DNA from: Lethocerus indicus
Taxonomy: Eukaryota > Arthropoda > Insecta > Hemiptera > Belostomatidae
Length of the DNA: 64,000 nt
Assembly (NCBI GenBank): GCA_019843655.1
Contig: JACDQD010000006.1
Coordinates: forward strand, 25,686,246-25,750,245
Direction of reading: 5' to 3'
The translations under genes were made by a program, and so were the position numbers. Each line of letters starts with the position of its first letter. Positions within the stretch are counted from its first letter, which is position 1. Below, piece after piece: positions 13,441 to 26,697 of this stretch. Below the pieces are notes generated by a model. It ran no database searches. It was not told the origin of the DNA and saw only the letters and a program-made list of their open reading frames with translations.

Positions 13441-15276
13441 CTCCTTACAGACTCTCGTACTCCGTATTCCTTTAATTAAAATAAATTACTTTCGAAACCC
13501 GCCAACCTAAATTGTTCCCGGATGGAGTAATACGAAGGTGACATTTGCCGCCGGCGCGGATATACAAACAAAGAAGGTAGTTTTGATGTAGGTGGTTTTA
13601 TTAAAATTGTAAAAAAAGCGTAGGACGGCGGTGAACTCTGGGAAACTTTTATTTGAACCAAAACTTAGATCGAACTTAATGCACATAGTAAATGTAGCCC
13701 TTTAATAACTTGAGAACTATTAAATTTAAATAATTGACAAGATTTCATTGCCATATTGAAAATTTGATTGATTTCACTCCTATAGTTGGTCTCCCATTAT
13801 TTGAACGCGTCCGTACGTCCTTAGAATATAATTTCGGTATTATGAAAATAGTTAGAATCGGTAGTGAGCTCGTAGGATTGAAAATGTTTTATAGTAACTT
13901 GCACGCATAAAAAATATTGTATATATAAATGGAAGTATAGAAGTAGTCCAATACTTCAAGGAACTGATAGTACGTTGGCCAGGGTCGGCATTTTTTCTTC
14001 CCCCGTAACGCTGCCTTCAATTAATCTGTTGTAATAATTAAATATCGGGCGTCATGCGAGAACCCGAGAGATAGATAACACTGCCGGGCATGCAATATTT
14101 TGTATCAATATTCAAAATACGCCGGCAGCGGCGTTCGGTAAAAATACAAAATTCTGAACGCCGTATAGAACCGTATTTGTATTAATAAATATTTTATGAT
14201 CCGCGCGGATTCGAAATTGGCGCGGTTATATTTGGCGGCGACAATAATTTTGGTCGGCGAGGGGTGATTGGGGGGTTGAATGAGGGGGTGGGAGGGTTAG
14301 ACGTTGTGGAAGTGCGTTTGATGCCCAGTCCCCCCGGATAATCACAAATTCATCGGTCACCGTCAAATATTCATGCGGTGAACCGTTCGGCGCCCGCTTA
14401 TTATTTGTATTATTTACCGGCCTCCCGTGTACAATATTGTCGTTCGTACGGATGAATAATAATGGGACCTCCCCCCAATGCAACGATTTCGGCTGCCCGC
14501 TCTAGGCCGCTGTTTACGCCCACTATTATATATTTGGCAATCGGCAGTGTTTATTCAGCTCGTTACTTTTAGAACCGGTTCGCGTACATTGTGGACAAAT
14601 TCTGCCCGTTTGCGTTTCCCTTCAGCCGATAAAATCGTTACTGGGAATGTAATTTACTGTGCGCATTAAGCAGCGCGTCTGCGATTTTCCCATATTGAAC
14701 TTTTTAGTGACAGCTAACGTTCGGGTAGGAGCCGATCTAGCTTACAGAACGACTCTCGGTCGACGGAAAAATCGTTTTTACGAATAGTAAAGTTTCAAGT
14801 TACATTAAGCTACTGATGTTATAAATAATATATAATTAATTTTACTCGACATCTATTCTGTACGAAAAACGTTATTAGTACACCGTAATGTACACTAACA
14901 ACACAGTAGGTCGTTGTATAGGACGTAATGTATACTGTACAGCGCGCCGGCAATTTCTGAAAGTCGGCGAGGGGTTGAAAAGGGCCAACTGTCCGACAGA
15001 TGAAGGGTTTATTGGGTCAGGGCGACCCTCCCCATCCCTCCGATGCGATCCCCCCAACCCCTCAACCCCTATTTTTTGTAAATAATACCGTAGGGGCGGG
15101 CGGCGGGGGATGACCAAGCGCGGGGCATCCTTTGAATCAATCCCTCTTCCTTTTTCATCGTTCCTCTTTTTTCCCTCACCCTCCGCCCCCCCCCCTGACC
15201 CCCACCACCCACTCGGCTCTTCTTGTTGTTAATCTAAAAGATGTACTCATTTGGAAAATGACTGGACATGATTAGC

Positions 15277-15305
15277 CCTTCTCTCTCTTTCTCTCTCTCT
15301 CTCTC
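15277..15305. repeat. (TC)n tract
   Basis: Short TC microsatellite with one TTT interruption. Confidence 0.85.
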
Positions 15306-16431
15306 GACCTTATCCCCTGGGCGCAATTCCCGCTTCAGACATCACAGGCCTACTCCGGTCGGTTCCCGCCCCCATTGTCTTGTAATAACCGGTTGCGCGC
15401 CCTTGAATTATTTCGTATTCTGTTTTTAATTTTGCCCTAGACGATTGGAATTTTCGGAAACGTTCTAAAGCTAAACCGGCTAAACGACATTTCTCCACCG
15501 GTAACTGGGCAGTGACAATGTTACCAGATACTGACGGATCTGGGTTATAAGCGAGTAGAAACATCGGAATGGTCCATACCGTTTTAATATTATATTTGGT
15601 TGTAAAAAGTTTTATTTTTTTATATTAATAATGTTAACGTCTATTATTTAAAGGCCTAGATGGCGCATTTAGTATATTACATTTTGTAATAATTTAGTAG
15701 TGTCTCAACTATGGTCCTAACCCTAAGTACTGGTTTCGGGAACATTGAAACATCATCTATAAATACATTCCTGCACAACGTAACAATTCCGAATGCAGCG
15801 TATGATAATCCCGAGTTCTTTTTATCGGTGTAAACAAGGATTCAATTGTTACGTGCATAATGCCGATTAAAAAAAAATGAATGTCATCGTTGTCTTATAT
15901 TTACCGATGATAAGGAAAGCAGGTGTGTGACACTGGATGGATATACACATTAGTGCCTCTCAGTGGAACTGAGCTGTTAGTTTTTTTTAATGAAAGTGGC
16001 TATAAAAGTGGAACATATAAAGGCTCAGCGCGATGGGAGTGATTTTGGTTTTCAGCGGATAAAAACGTTTGTTAGCGTTTGGGGGGAGGGGGGGAGAGGA
16101 TCGTAGCCCGACGCGATTGGTGGAAACAAACAGGAAACTGCCGGTTCCGCTCTGCATGCCAGAACCTCGTGGTACGGCGGGGGATTCACCGTACCCCCTC
16201 GTCCCGCCCATTTCGATGAGCGTGTGAATTATGTGAAAATATGGCCCCGTACGGTACCGCTTTCCTGAGGTGTCCTAACTGGAGTTCATGAAACCGGGGC
16301 GCGAATTAAAATCTCCAGACGGAGCTATTGTTTATTGTATTTCTTTTTCGTCTTAAAGTTTTATCGTATGAAAAGGGGGCCGGGTCACGTAGCGGACGTA
16401 GAGGGAATGGGAAAGAGGGATAGGAGCGAGG

Positions 16432-16470
16432 GAGAGAGAGAGAGAGAGAGAGAAAGAGAGGGAAGAGAGA
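16432..16470. repeat. (GA)n tract
   Basis: GA microsatellite with minor AAA and GG interruptions. Confidence 0.85.
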
Positions 16471-17588
16471 ACGAGGCTGGGAGTTATCTTTTATGGGGAT
16501 CGTACCATTCTTGGCTTTCGCGGCAAGACGGATAATGCCCCTCTCGGGCCCCGGCTTAATAACTCGAGAGTTGGAATGATTACCGGCTTCGGTAAGGAGT
16601 TTTATTTCATTGATTATCAATTATCGCGTTCGAGAAATGTTTACGCTCGCTCTATTTGCCGTAGTTAGTGCTGTAGATCTGATAGACCGTCAAATTGTAC
16701 AATTATGTACTCTATTCGCTACTCTGAAGTATGTTTTATTAAGACGAAGTGAAACATCGATCCCCGACCGTTCCGTTTGATAACATTACAGATTGCGTTT
16801 GCCCTGTGACCGATCCGATAATGGAAACGATGTGGAAACGACGAATGAATTGAAAAAGAAAAGATGAGCGGGAAGTAAAATTAATTTTATGACCCAATTT
16901 ACTGCATCGGTCCCAATGGGAAACGTAATTTTAACGGTTGTAATATACAACTCGAATGGAATACAAGAGAGTGTTCTCTGATATAATTCTTATCACATTC
17001 CACCTTGGATTATGTAAAAGAGTGTCTCTGCAAATTCTCTGTTTATAAACGTGGGAATTGTTCAGTGTCATTCCCTGGTAGGCATTCGGAAATTTCACTA
17101 CGGCAGCTTGTTATTCTATTTTGAGCTATCTCTGGAGTGTACGAAGTCGATTTATGCCCATTACAAATTCTTTTTTGAAGAAAAATTCGGCCCCCACTGA
17201 CAGATCTTGAAACATAATATTTGAGAAAATAAATTGGAGTCTTGTTTCTAGTTTTGTCCTATTGGCAAACGGGCAAATCACAATAGGCCGAATTACAGGA
17301 GATCAAGGGGTAATCTCCCTGTCAGTTTAACAGTGTATAGGTGGCTATGTTCTCTGATGAATATAATTAAGTCCCAGTATCTATGTGTATAACTATAGAA
17401 GGGTCCGCGGGCTTTTGTATATTGTAAATGATAATCCTATGTAGATTTGAAAGTAGAGTGTTTGTAAATTTTGTATTTGTTAAGTGATCTAATCCCGGCG
17501 GCGGACCGAATTTTCCTTCTGTTAGAACCAATCTCTATTTTATTTGCAAAATTTTCCCTTCTGTATTGAACCAAATCGGGTACGATAC

Positions 17589-17808
17589 CTGTGTGGAGCC
17601 TGGTGTGCTGCTGTACGTGCGACAACTGCTTGAACCTGCGCTCGCAGTAGGAACACTTGTAGGGTTTCTCTCCCGTGTGTACTCTGATGTGCTGGACGAG
17701 TTGGTGGTTGGAGGAGAATGACTTGAGACACTGCTGGCACTGGTGCGGCTTGTTCACCTCAGGCCCCCTCTGGGCCTGCATGTGGATTGCAGACTTGTGC
17801 ATGAAGAT
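17589..17808 (-). CDS. dati: C2H2 zinc-finger exon (dati/CG2052-like transcription factor)
   Basis: This 220-bp exon begins after the acceptor TTTTTGAACTGTTGTTGCAG (AG at 17810-17809) and ends at the donor ACACAG|GTATCG (GT at 17588-17587), phase 0 to phase 1. It encodes IFMHKSAIHMQAQRG, then two complete C2H2 fingers, HQCQQCLKSFSSNHQLVQH... and YKCSYCERRFKQLSHVQQH.... Each has C-x2-C-x12-H-x3-H spacing, with a canonical TGEKPY linker between them, and the exon stops within the next HTG linker. The product should be a nuclear sequence-specific DNA-binding protein. From memory of the family, the wording of both fingers matches Drosophila dati (CG2052) more closely than rotund/squeeze, whose corresponding finger reads FTQLSHLQQHIRTH. 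The class is certain; the orthology is likely but unverified. Further fingers are expected in exons beyond the left edge of the window. Confidence 0.85.
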
Positions 17809-18199
17809 CTGCAACAACAGTTCAAAAAGGGGTGAAAAATTGCAAACGGGGGTGGTTTCAACAGTTTCACGTTTACATTGGCGATAAGGCATTTTCATGG
17901 GGCTCAGCTGAAGGCTCTATTCGCTTTGATACTACAATGTGTTTTAACTAAAATAAAGATTGTGCATTAAATAGCATTAACACAAAGGAAGGTATGCTTA
18001 TCATTTTCTTATGTCGAAATTCTCGAAAACATTCAAGCCCAACGTTAATGCAGACAATAAATAATGTCGGGATTAATAAGCACATAAAAAAAATGTTCAT
18101 GCTCTAAACATCGTGGGACGTACATGCCTGGGACAAGCGCAAAATAAAAATATATTCTGTCGTTGAACCTCTTATCGGCATGCTGATCGGGGTACTTAC
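17809..18199 (-). other. short intron between the two downstream exons
   Basis: This 391-bp intron runs from GTAAGT at 18199 to TTGCAG at 17809 on the minus strand. It is AT-rich and has no other recognisable feature. Confidence 0.5.
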
Positions 18200-18298
18200 G
18201 TCGGGCGAGAGTCCATCCGGGGCCCGGGTCTCATGGCGCGGTGTCCGAGCGACACCGGGCACCGACTGAGCCCGCAGGGCGGCCCCGTCGCCCAGTCG
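18200..18298 (-). CDS. dati: candidate 99-bp cassette exon of the zinc-finger gene
   Basis: This is a GC-rich open segment inside AT-rich DNA. It is bounded by a T-rich acceptor (ATTTATCTTATCTGAG, AG at 18300-18299) and a strong donor GAC|GTAAGT (GT at 18199-18198). Exactly 33 codons are open in phase 0 to phase 0, with the last residues HETRAPDGLSPD. It lies 391 bp upstream of the zinc-finger exon on the same strand, and both neighbouring exons have phase-0 borders here. It could therefore be included or skipped without frame change, as expected of an alternatively spliced linker exon. No domain is recognisable. The support is splice signals, composition and phase only; I have no homology for this peptide. 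Confidence 0.5.
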
Positions 18299-21200
18299 CT
18301 CAGATAAGATAAATTCGCAACGCGTATTGTTGCAGTGGCTTTAAGATGTACCGCCGTGAGGATTCCTACTGACGGTGGGAGGAAGACGGAAAACGTGTGT
18401 GAGAGAAATGAAACATTCCCGGCGTCACCGTTCCCTCTAGTAATACTGTAGGTCAACAATTGTCCTGTTATTCAAAATTATTTCGATAGTTGATTTAATT
18501 TTGTAGATTGGATATCGAATAATAACGACCCAGAAAACAACAACAAAGAATACAGTATCGGTATAGGTGCGTTTTTTATAGTAAAAATGGAGCGCTGTGG
18601 ACCATAATTTGGTAATAAATTTCATTTTCGGCCGAAATATGAATGGAAACAGAAGTGATTTTAGTAAGAAATATGGGTGGAGAAGCGTCTCGAAGGAACG
18701 AAATAATTTAGGGCCGGTCTTAACAAGGGAGATTATCGACCGAGCGCGTCTGCAGTTTTTTATTTCCGCCGGCCGTACGATAGGGAGGCGATATCACACT
18801 TGCCAGAGCTAGAGGCCGACCGATAACGATGCGCTATTGACCACGCTGCCTGCTGTTTCTGCTGCTGCAATCGAAGCCAGGAAATGAGAAACAGAATCCT
18901 TATTATCACCGAGTCTGTGATATTGATGCAGGAAAACTCGGATGGCCTAAGGCGAGTTCAGAATATATAACCCAGTCGGCCGAGAGAGAGAGTGAGATTT
19001 TCCCAGTTGTTACTGCCAACATAAGTTACTACTGAAGATGGCGTGAAACCGACGACAACAACAGGCGTTTAAAAATTACCGACTTGTAGATCCATTCGGT
19101 AATTAGGGAAGCGATAAACAGTGTGGGGAAAGAAGCTTGGAGTGAAAAGGGCTACCGGTATTGTGGAATGGCCTCGGATGAAAGTAAAGTAGCCCCCGGG
19201 ATTGACCACTTAGCCCTTAGCTAATACCTCGCTATTAGGTATAAAAACTCCAATCTGTTAGACCTTACTCCGAGATATTGGGCCCCTTGGGCCTCCCCCC
19301 CTTACCCTTCAAACCCTCATTCTTATTCATTCGCCCCCCCTCCCCATCAACCACCCTTCGGCGTTTTTTCTTTCTTCGAGAATTTAGTTTTAATTGCGCC
19401 CAGACAAACTCCCGCGGTATTAAAACCATGGAAATCTTCCACCGAGGGGGTTCGGATTTAGGGTTTTATTGGCGGTTCGATTTCCCGTGGAGTTTTATAT
19501 TGGGCCCAAGATAAACACGGCGGCGCATCGGGGAGAGGAAGCGATGAAATTTAATTAAAAAACTTAAGTTCGCCGACGTTATCGGTAGCGAGAGATAAGA
19601 TATAGAGGGAATGGCTGCAACTGATGCACTTGCACCCGAGCGTGGGGAACGCGCGGGCCGTACGGATTTTTTCCTACCGTGTGGTCGTACCACAACGCTA
19701 GCCTACCGTTATCGATTATCGGAATTAAAATGATTTTTAGTTTTTAAGAATATTACTAAATAATATGTATAAGATTTATGATCGCACAACAAAGAGAATA
19801 TCTAAATTACTCCTCTGTAAAAAATCAGTTAATTAATAAAATTAACAGTTTTATTTGGGAATTATAATAAAGTAACCACATGAGGTGGTTACCGATCGAC
19901 CTTTCGCCTGTTTATCTTATCTTAAATCCGGGAATGAAATTATTGCCAAAGTTGAAAGTGGCAGATTAAAAACGGGAAAATATCCGGCAATTAAGGTTAA
20001 ACTGAAGGCGGCCGTCAACCGGTAGGAAATTCCTCCCCACTTCTTTAGGGGTCGACACAAAAAAAAAAACAAAGGCGGTAATATTATTGGAAAAGTTTGG
20101 CCAAGATGAGAGGTGGGCGGGCCGCAACCGGCTGTTTTAAATACAGGGGCGGCGGGGCGGAGAGGTGGAAAAAGTTTTTCCCTTAATCCTTGTGGAAATG
20201 TAAGAACGTCCCGGCAAAGTGCCATTCCATCTCTGGTTGGCCTCCGACCCTCGCAGATTTTTTTAAAAAGGGGAACGGTAGACGAGCGGGGCGGGGGCGG
20301 CGAGAGAAAAAAATTGGGCAGACAATCTGTGAAAATTAAGAGTCTTGCCCAGATATAACGGAGGGGGTGGCACCCCCCTACCGCCCCTCACCCCGAAATC
20401 GCTCTACCATCCATCACGCTAATGCCTGCTCTTCCCCCTCTCCCTCTCTAATCCGTCCTCTTATTCCGCTTGAAAATTATTTTTTTACGGCTTAGATGAC
20501 TAAATATATACCGAGCGTTGCGCCTTTATTGGATCTCGACGAATTTCCGAGAACCTTTCCCCCAAATAACTGAGACAATCAACCTTCTGAAAAGATTTTA
20601 TTGTTGAATTTATAACTGATGTATTTAACCTAACTGGTCCGGACAGTTTCCAGAAACGAATATCTTCAACGTACATATGTACATATATTTACTTAATATA
20701 CTGAGACCATGCCATATATATTCTGTTATTCACGCTCAAGACAGTTGCCTTTGGAAAAGAATGATGAAGTTCTACATATAAATAATTATTAATTCGACTA
20801 CGTGCGTCTGTCTTATAAAGTCGTAAAGACCGTTAGATAGTGTTAAGCAGTAAAAGTTTTGCTCTTAAACTCCCCCGTGACTGGCTTTTTTATTTAAATT
20901 ATGGTCTGAAATGATTTATTTCCTCTTCATCGTGGGTTCATCTTCATGAGCGATCCGGGTCCTGTTAACAGGGACGAAACGCGAGTCGATCAAAGAAACG
21001 TCGCAAGATGGTCGGTCTTAAATTTCTATAACTCGATGGGGTGAATTTTCGGCCGGATACGCCGCTAGGAAATTTCCCGTGAAAATTACTTCTTATCCCG
21101 TCGAGTGAGAGAGGGAGGGAGCGAGAGAGTGGCTTCGAAGAATGAGAAAAAGGGAATAAATCGCGGATCCGTCGGAGAGGGTGAGAGGGGAGAGCGGGGA

Positions 21201-24200
21201 AGAGCGGCGGCAAACTAATTACCGGAGGATAAATATTCAAGATGCGCTTATGACTGAAAAGAAACGACGATAGGGCGAGGGGTTGGTGGGGGTCGGTTAG
21301 GGGTTCGGAGCGTATAAAATGGATTACTTTTCCTCCTCGACGAATAATGGTGAGGGAGGAGCGTCTAGAAGAGTCGGGAGAAAAAAAATCATTGTCGGGG
21401 GCGGCTGTACAGCGCCGGCCGCCGGTTCTGTTTGTAATTACAGTTATTACTGTAGCTCGCGGAAGTTGGATTTATTGGCCCGACAATTCTTCATGTCGCT
21501 TCGTCACCCCTGCTCTCCGAAAATAAATCAACCCCGGAAAATAAGAGGGATGCAGTAACCGCCTTATTTCGTCGGCTCCATTTGCGGATTATCTCCGCCG
21601 CAAAACGAAATATCGGTTGGTTTTTTTTTGGAGGAACGTCTTTTTCGTGTATAGGGGGGGGGGTCTAGACTTTTGTACAAAGGGGGAAAAGGACGCAGGT
21701 TTTCCAGTAATTACTCTTATTGCCCTCCGACAGAAACTTTCTGAACAAATAAAGGTAAATTTAAACCCCGCTTTTGCCGATCTTTGTCAAGCAATACCTG
21801 GAATCCGGGCGTTAAGTTAAACCCGAGACGGAGGTGTAAAATAATATCCGTGTTTAAATAATCTTATTCAGGTTATACTGCGTTTAACAACATTTAAACG
21901 CAATGCTCAGTAAAATTCGGGTATTTTTTATTTTGGAAATTATCTTTTATACTCTGAGTGAATATGAGATTTACTTCAGTTTCTGATATTGTTACGAGAA
22001 AATAGGTGCGATAGCAGTGTCGAGTCGGGACATCTTACGCGATGGTTCGGCGGTATATCAAACTTCACTTTTCACAATAATCAACATATTACCGTTGGTT
22101 TCTCAAGCCGGATTGGAAAAACGGTTAATTAATAGGTAGAGCATGTTATTTCGACCTGTGTTACTCTGTGAGCTACAGGAAGGAAGGCGGGAAGGCGGAC
22201 TTCCCCACGCAGGAAGAATTATTGGTCTAATCGAAGATAAGGTATAGGCCGTAGGTAAACTAAGGTGGGGTGAGCGCGAGTGTGCATATGTTATTATTAT
22301 ACCTATGTATAGGGAAGAGAGAGGAGACGGGACGTGGGCGGGGGCGGGGGTGGATGAGCGGAGACCAGCTGCTTTGTGGGGCGACAAAAAATGGTAAAAA
22401 AATTAACCCTTGCCCCTCTCACACCCACCCCCCCTCCCCCTCGCCACGAAATGAACCACCCTCACATAACCGCCTCCTAATAGCTACACCACTTTAATAT
22501 TACCCGATCGCAATTTTATAACAGTCCCCTACCGGAGGGGGGGGGGGCACTATTTTGTTATTTTCTATTGTAAAAATGTAAGGGTGAAAATACGGCTATT
22601 TTCTATATAAGTTTCAAATTGCAACTATTCCAAAAATATCAGATTATAAGCTTTTTCTATATTGCATCATCCAATGCTTGGAAATATTTGCATATGGGGT
22701 GCACTTTATGGTGGAAAGCGAAACTTTTTTGATTTGATGTAATAACACGATTCATCATAACAGTTCTTAAGCCCTGCCTGTTGCTGGCTGACAGCATACG
22801 TTATATATATGGTGGATATGTAGCGCGGAACCGGACCTCTGCCATATCCTAAATAATTCAGTATAAGTGCGGTACGATCGGGGATGATATCACCGGGCCC
22901 CAGTAGTAGTAGTAGTGCGCACTTGCGCTTGCACCTTTCTCTCTTATCTGAACACTTATTCGGGCGTTATTGTTCATGAAATTCGCCCAGCTTTAATGCG
23001 AATCAACAGAATCGCTGTAGGACCTTGTCATGTAGGCTGTACTTCCTGTTGATAACTTCCTTTATTCGGACAAAAGTTAAAGATGTTTATTATAATCACA
23101 TGAAATCATCATAAGAACTAATAATCGCGCAACAATTCCGTCATGTTAAAAGTTGCAAAAATGCCGGAAAGCATGTCCGTATACTTAATTAAAACGAAAT
23201 AATTAATTTCGGGCCGAAAATCTCAAGCGGTAGGAAAAAAAGGGTATGAACTGAGTGCTCTTCTTCTTTATTATTTTTTTTCTCTCTTTTAATTATCCGA
23301 ATGATATGCATGGGGTGGGCCTGGGGGTGTTGGTGTTAACGAGTATAACACGTGTATGGCGTCCGAGATAATTATGCCCTTTTTTTTGCGAAATCCGGTT
23401 ATTCTTTCTGAACGAGCAAAGAGTGGTGAAAAGAAATTTGAAAAAACAAAACAAAATTCTCTCGTACCCTCAAGCTGTATCCTGAATCCGATATATTTGG
23501 ACTGTACATCCGTTAATTGGTCGATGTTGACGAGTATTGTCATAAATTGATTATGTTTCGTCATTGTTTACGGTCGAACGATTTCTACGCGACCATTATA
23601 TATAATTTTTTGCGTGACTTAAAAATTGAAAGCCGAAAAGAAACCACGTTTGGCCGCAATTATCCGTTCGCGAGTCCGGTTCTCTAGTCTTATTTTATTC
23701 CGGCCTCCCTTCTTCCTTCGCGTTTTCTTCTTTTTTGTGTTAACTCCTCTTTTTTTTCTCGTTCCGTTTTCTTCAATTTTCTTTTTTTTCATTCTATTAA
23801 AACCTCTCTTGTTGGATAGAGAGCCCGCCAGCGGTCCGCCTGCCCCCCCGCGCCGAGGTGGTCGTCCAAAACCGGTTTCTTATTCTCTTACTCCACGTCT
23901 CCTTTCGAACCTTTTACCCCGCCGTTAATTATGATTCAAACCCGAGCCAATCTATTTACCTAAACAGTTTACTTTTTTATTTATTTATTTTTTACTATCC
24001 CCCTCCCCACCCCCAAGGGACCCCAAAAGGAGTTTTATATCGAGTACTGCGGAACGTGCGGCCAAAGGAGGCATGCTAAAAAAAAACAGGATAAACTTGC
24101 GGTTTTTTATTCTTCCAATAAATGCAGTTTCTATAAACGTAAATTTTAAATTGAGACTTATTGTTGATTACATACGATGAATTAATTAGGCAAAACGCGT

Positions 24201-26141
24201 TTTGCTGATTAGTTACGATTGCGAAAATGCTTCAATTGCGGATGTAATCAGAAAAAAGTATCCTTCCTGGCGTATTCTCAGTTGTTCTTCGAGTTCTTTC
24301 AGTTGATATTGGGGCTTTAAAAATGCCCGTGTGTGGAGCTCTCGAGAAAATCGCCTATCGGGCCGACCCCAACTTTCAGGAACCTGCCGATAAACTGACT
24401 TATTGGCTTCCACCACTTTAACGTCGTTAAGGCGGACGGCCGTCCTCATCCGTTCGCGTATCATTATCGTAAACCGGTGTATACGTTCTGTATCAGCGGC
24501 ACAATTAACTCCCGGGGGTTGTATCGTTATTGTCAATTAACTCGTCTTAGTTGTTCAGTCGTCTGGTGATGTTAGTTCTACCGGTAATGGATGGTAGACT
24601 CCATCCCGCCACCCCCCCCCCTTCGTCTTCAATCGGTTCACACCCTAGTAGTCTGCTAATAACGGGCTATAAAATCATTTCGTATAATGGTGGGGGGGGG
24701 ATACCAACATTATTACCGAACAGTATTACACTTAACTATATATTTTGCTCGTTGTGTATTATAAATTAATAGGGCAGGAAACGACTTTTGAACATACTAT
24801 CAAGAGGTGTAATTTGAACAACAGTTAACACAATGTCGAGAGAATATTGAAATAGGTAATCTGTAGAAGGTAGGGGGAAGTGGATATTTTTAAATTTTCA
24901 CTTAATTAAACTTCACTCTTTTCCCTTCAATCGAAACGGACTGCGCTGGCTTTAGCTTCTAGCATATTTGGGACTCGTAGAGCGGTCGGGAGTGATTAGA
25001 AGAACAAAGTGGAAAACTTAAAAAATCCGCCGGGCAAAGTTCCATAGGTCTAGGATTTTTTCGGCGGCGCTAACGAGGCGTCTCCGAGACGCCGCTGAAA
25101 CGGAGTTTGAAAATTCGCTCAATAACGGGTCGTTGCGAGAGCTCGACTCGTCCCCGCCCGCTAACCTTGATCGTATGCACCGCCGACTGGTCCCCCCCAG
25201 CCGATATCCGAGCTCATTGAACGCCGAACGCTCCACAAGGAATATATTCGTTCCCAAATCCCGTTTTCCTGCTGTACATTACATGTCCCAATCTCGGTGA
25301 AAACTATGTTCATGCGCGGGAAAGAATGGTGGTATGTTGCAGACTTCTGGAGATAAGGCCAAAGGGGGGGAGGGTATTTTTTTTATTTTAATTCTGGTCT
25401 GTTGTCCAGTTGTGTAAATAGTTCGTGTTGAACGCGAACTGTATATTGCCGTATGTTGCCGTTTTCAGGGGTTAAGGCGGGCGCTAAATGGGGCCGCGCT
25501 ATCTCGACTGGGGAGATGTTGGGCCGCGGGTGTTTCGGCCAAGACCAGCGTCCAGTCGACGGGATCGCGTTTAGGAAAAGTGCGCGGGCGGATATATTCG
25601 AGGGTGCCGGCCGTACGCTCTGCGGGGGCCTCAACCTCCGACCAGTTGGGATAGGTCAGTACCGGGAAGGTCATGACGCTAAGACGTTGACCAAAGACTG
25701 ACCCACGGCCGGCGGAGACTTGTTATCACTCGCGAGGGGTCCGGGAGGGAGTGGTGTCGACCACCAGCTTCTTCTTCCGAACATGATGTCGCGGCTTGAA
25801 ATCCGGAACCGGAAAATAAGCAGGAAGCTCTCGTATTAAGATTGGCCGTCGCTGTTTTCCTATCGGGCCTCGCGCGCGCGGATAGCGCCTCAATGACACG
25901 AGTTACTTGCGGCCGGTACCAAAAACAATGAAGGAAGTCGGACATCGGGTTAGAAGGCGGAGTGTAACCAATTTGGTTTTGTAATGTGACCGGCGATGTG
26001 TGTCTTCGCCCGACACACCCACGTCGCTCCATGAATTATTTATGCGACCGGACAGAAGAAGACGCGAAGAATAAGAAGAACCGGTGGCGGCGGTGGCGGG
26101 GGAAGGGCGACGAAGAAGAAGGAGAAGGCTGTTGGTTTTAC

Positions 26142-26150
26142 CTCGGTCAT
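26142..26150 (-). other. possible alternative start exon (ATG ACC GAG | GTAAAA)
   Basis: On the minus strand an ATG with purine at -3 is followed by ACC GAG and a good donor GTAAAA. The exon would end in phase 0, compatible with splicing to the exon at 18298 or 17808. A GC-rich stretch (26.3-26.5 kb) lies just upstream, as for a second promoter. Alternatively an acceptor TTGTAG at 26190-26189 would define a 47-bp internal exon, which would break the frame. The evidence is signals only. Confidence 0.2.
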
Positions 26151-26296
26151 GACGGCGGGACGAACTCTGTTGTGAGGGCGCAAGATCTCTACAACACACG
26201 AGGACACATGGAGCAGAACTACATGGCTCAAGTAGTAAGAGGGTACTGTCCGTCTGTCTGGAGCGAGAAGGAGAGAGATGGAGGGAGAAGTGGATG

Positions 26297-26342
26297 AGAG
26301 AGAAAGAGAGAGAGAGAGAGTGAAAAAGAGATAGAGAGGGAC
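26297..26342. repeat. (GA)n-rich purine tract
   Basis: GA repeat with AAA interruptions at the edge of the 26-kb GC-rich island. Confidence 0.8.
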
Positions 26343-26697
26343 GGGGGAGAGGTTGAAAAGGAAAACAAGAGAAAAAGAGCGAGCGGGCCGCGGTGGAGGG
26401 GGCAGGGCCCCGAGAAGGGGGGAGGGGGCCAAGGGGTTGAGCCCGGCGGTGTGTGCGCCTACCACTGCCAGTGTGAGTGTCAGACCCTGACTTTTGTTTA
26501 TACCTGGCTGCGAACATAGGTAGACACCTCTACCCAGAAGGGGGAATTCGCCAACAGTCACTCGGCAAAACATGAACAAGTGAGACGTAATTTCGGAACA
26601 ACAAACGGAAATATAACAGAAGCTACGAATTCCCGTCTGTTTAAGTCCGAGAAAAATAATTTTGTCGATATTTTAAAGATTAAAGAATTTTCTGATT

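Larger units (their letters stand above)
9740..17588. other. non-coding DNA, probably intron downstream of the zinc-finger exon
   Basis: If the gene continues leftward, this is the intron that starts at the phase-1 donor at 17588. I looked on the minus strand for the expected next finger and saw no candidate. It contains G/C homopolymers, TC and GA tracts, and one open frame of 84 codons (15564-15310) with no known domain. Confidence 0.45.

Noticed and set aside
17589..17808. rotund/squeeze (ZNF384-type) assignment
   Set aside because: The second finger reads FKQLSHVQQHTRLH rather than FTQLSHLQQHIRTH, and the first finger does not match the known rn/sqz order, so dati-like is preferred. It is not excluded without a search.
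25903..26579. Minus-strand frames of 204 and 179 codons
   Set aside because: Composition follows GA-rich and G-rich DNA, with Ser/Leu and Pro runs; no domain. Only the possible mini exon at 26142 was kept as a lead.
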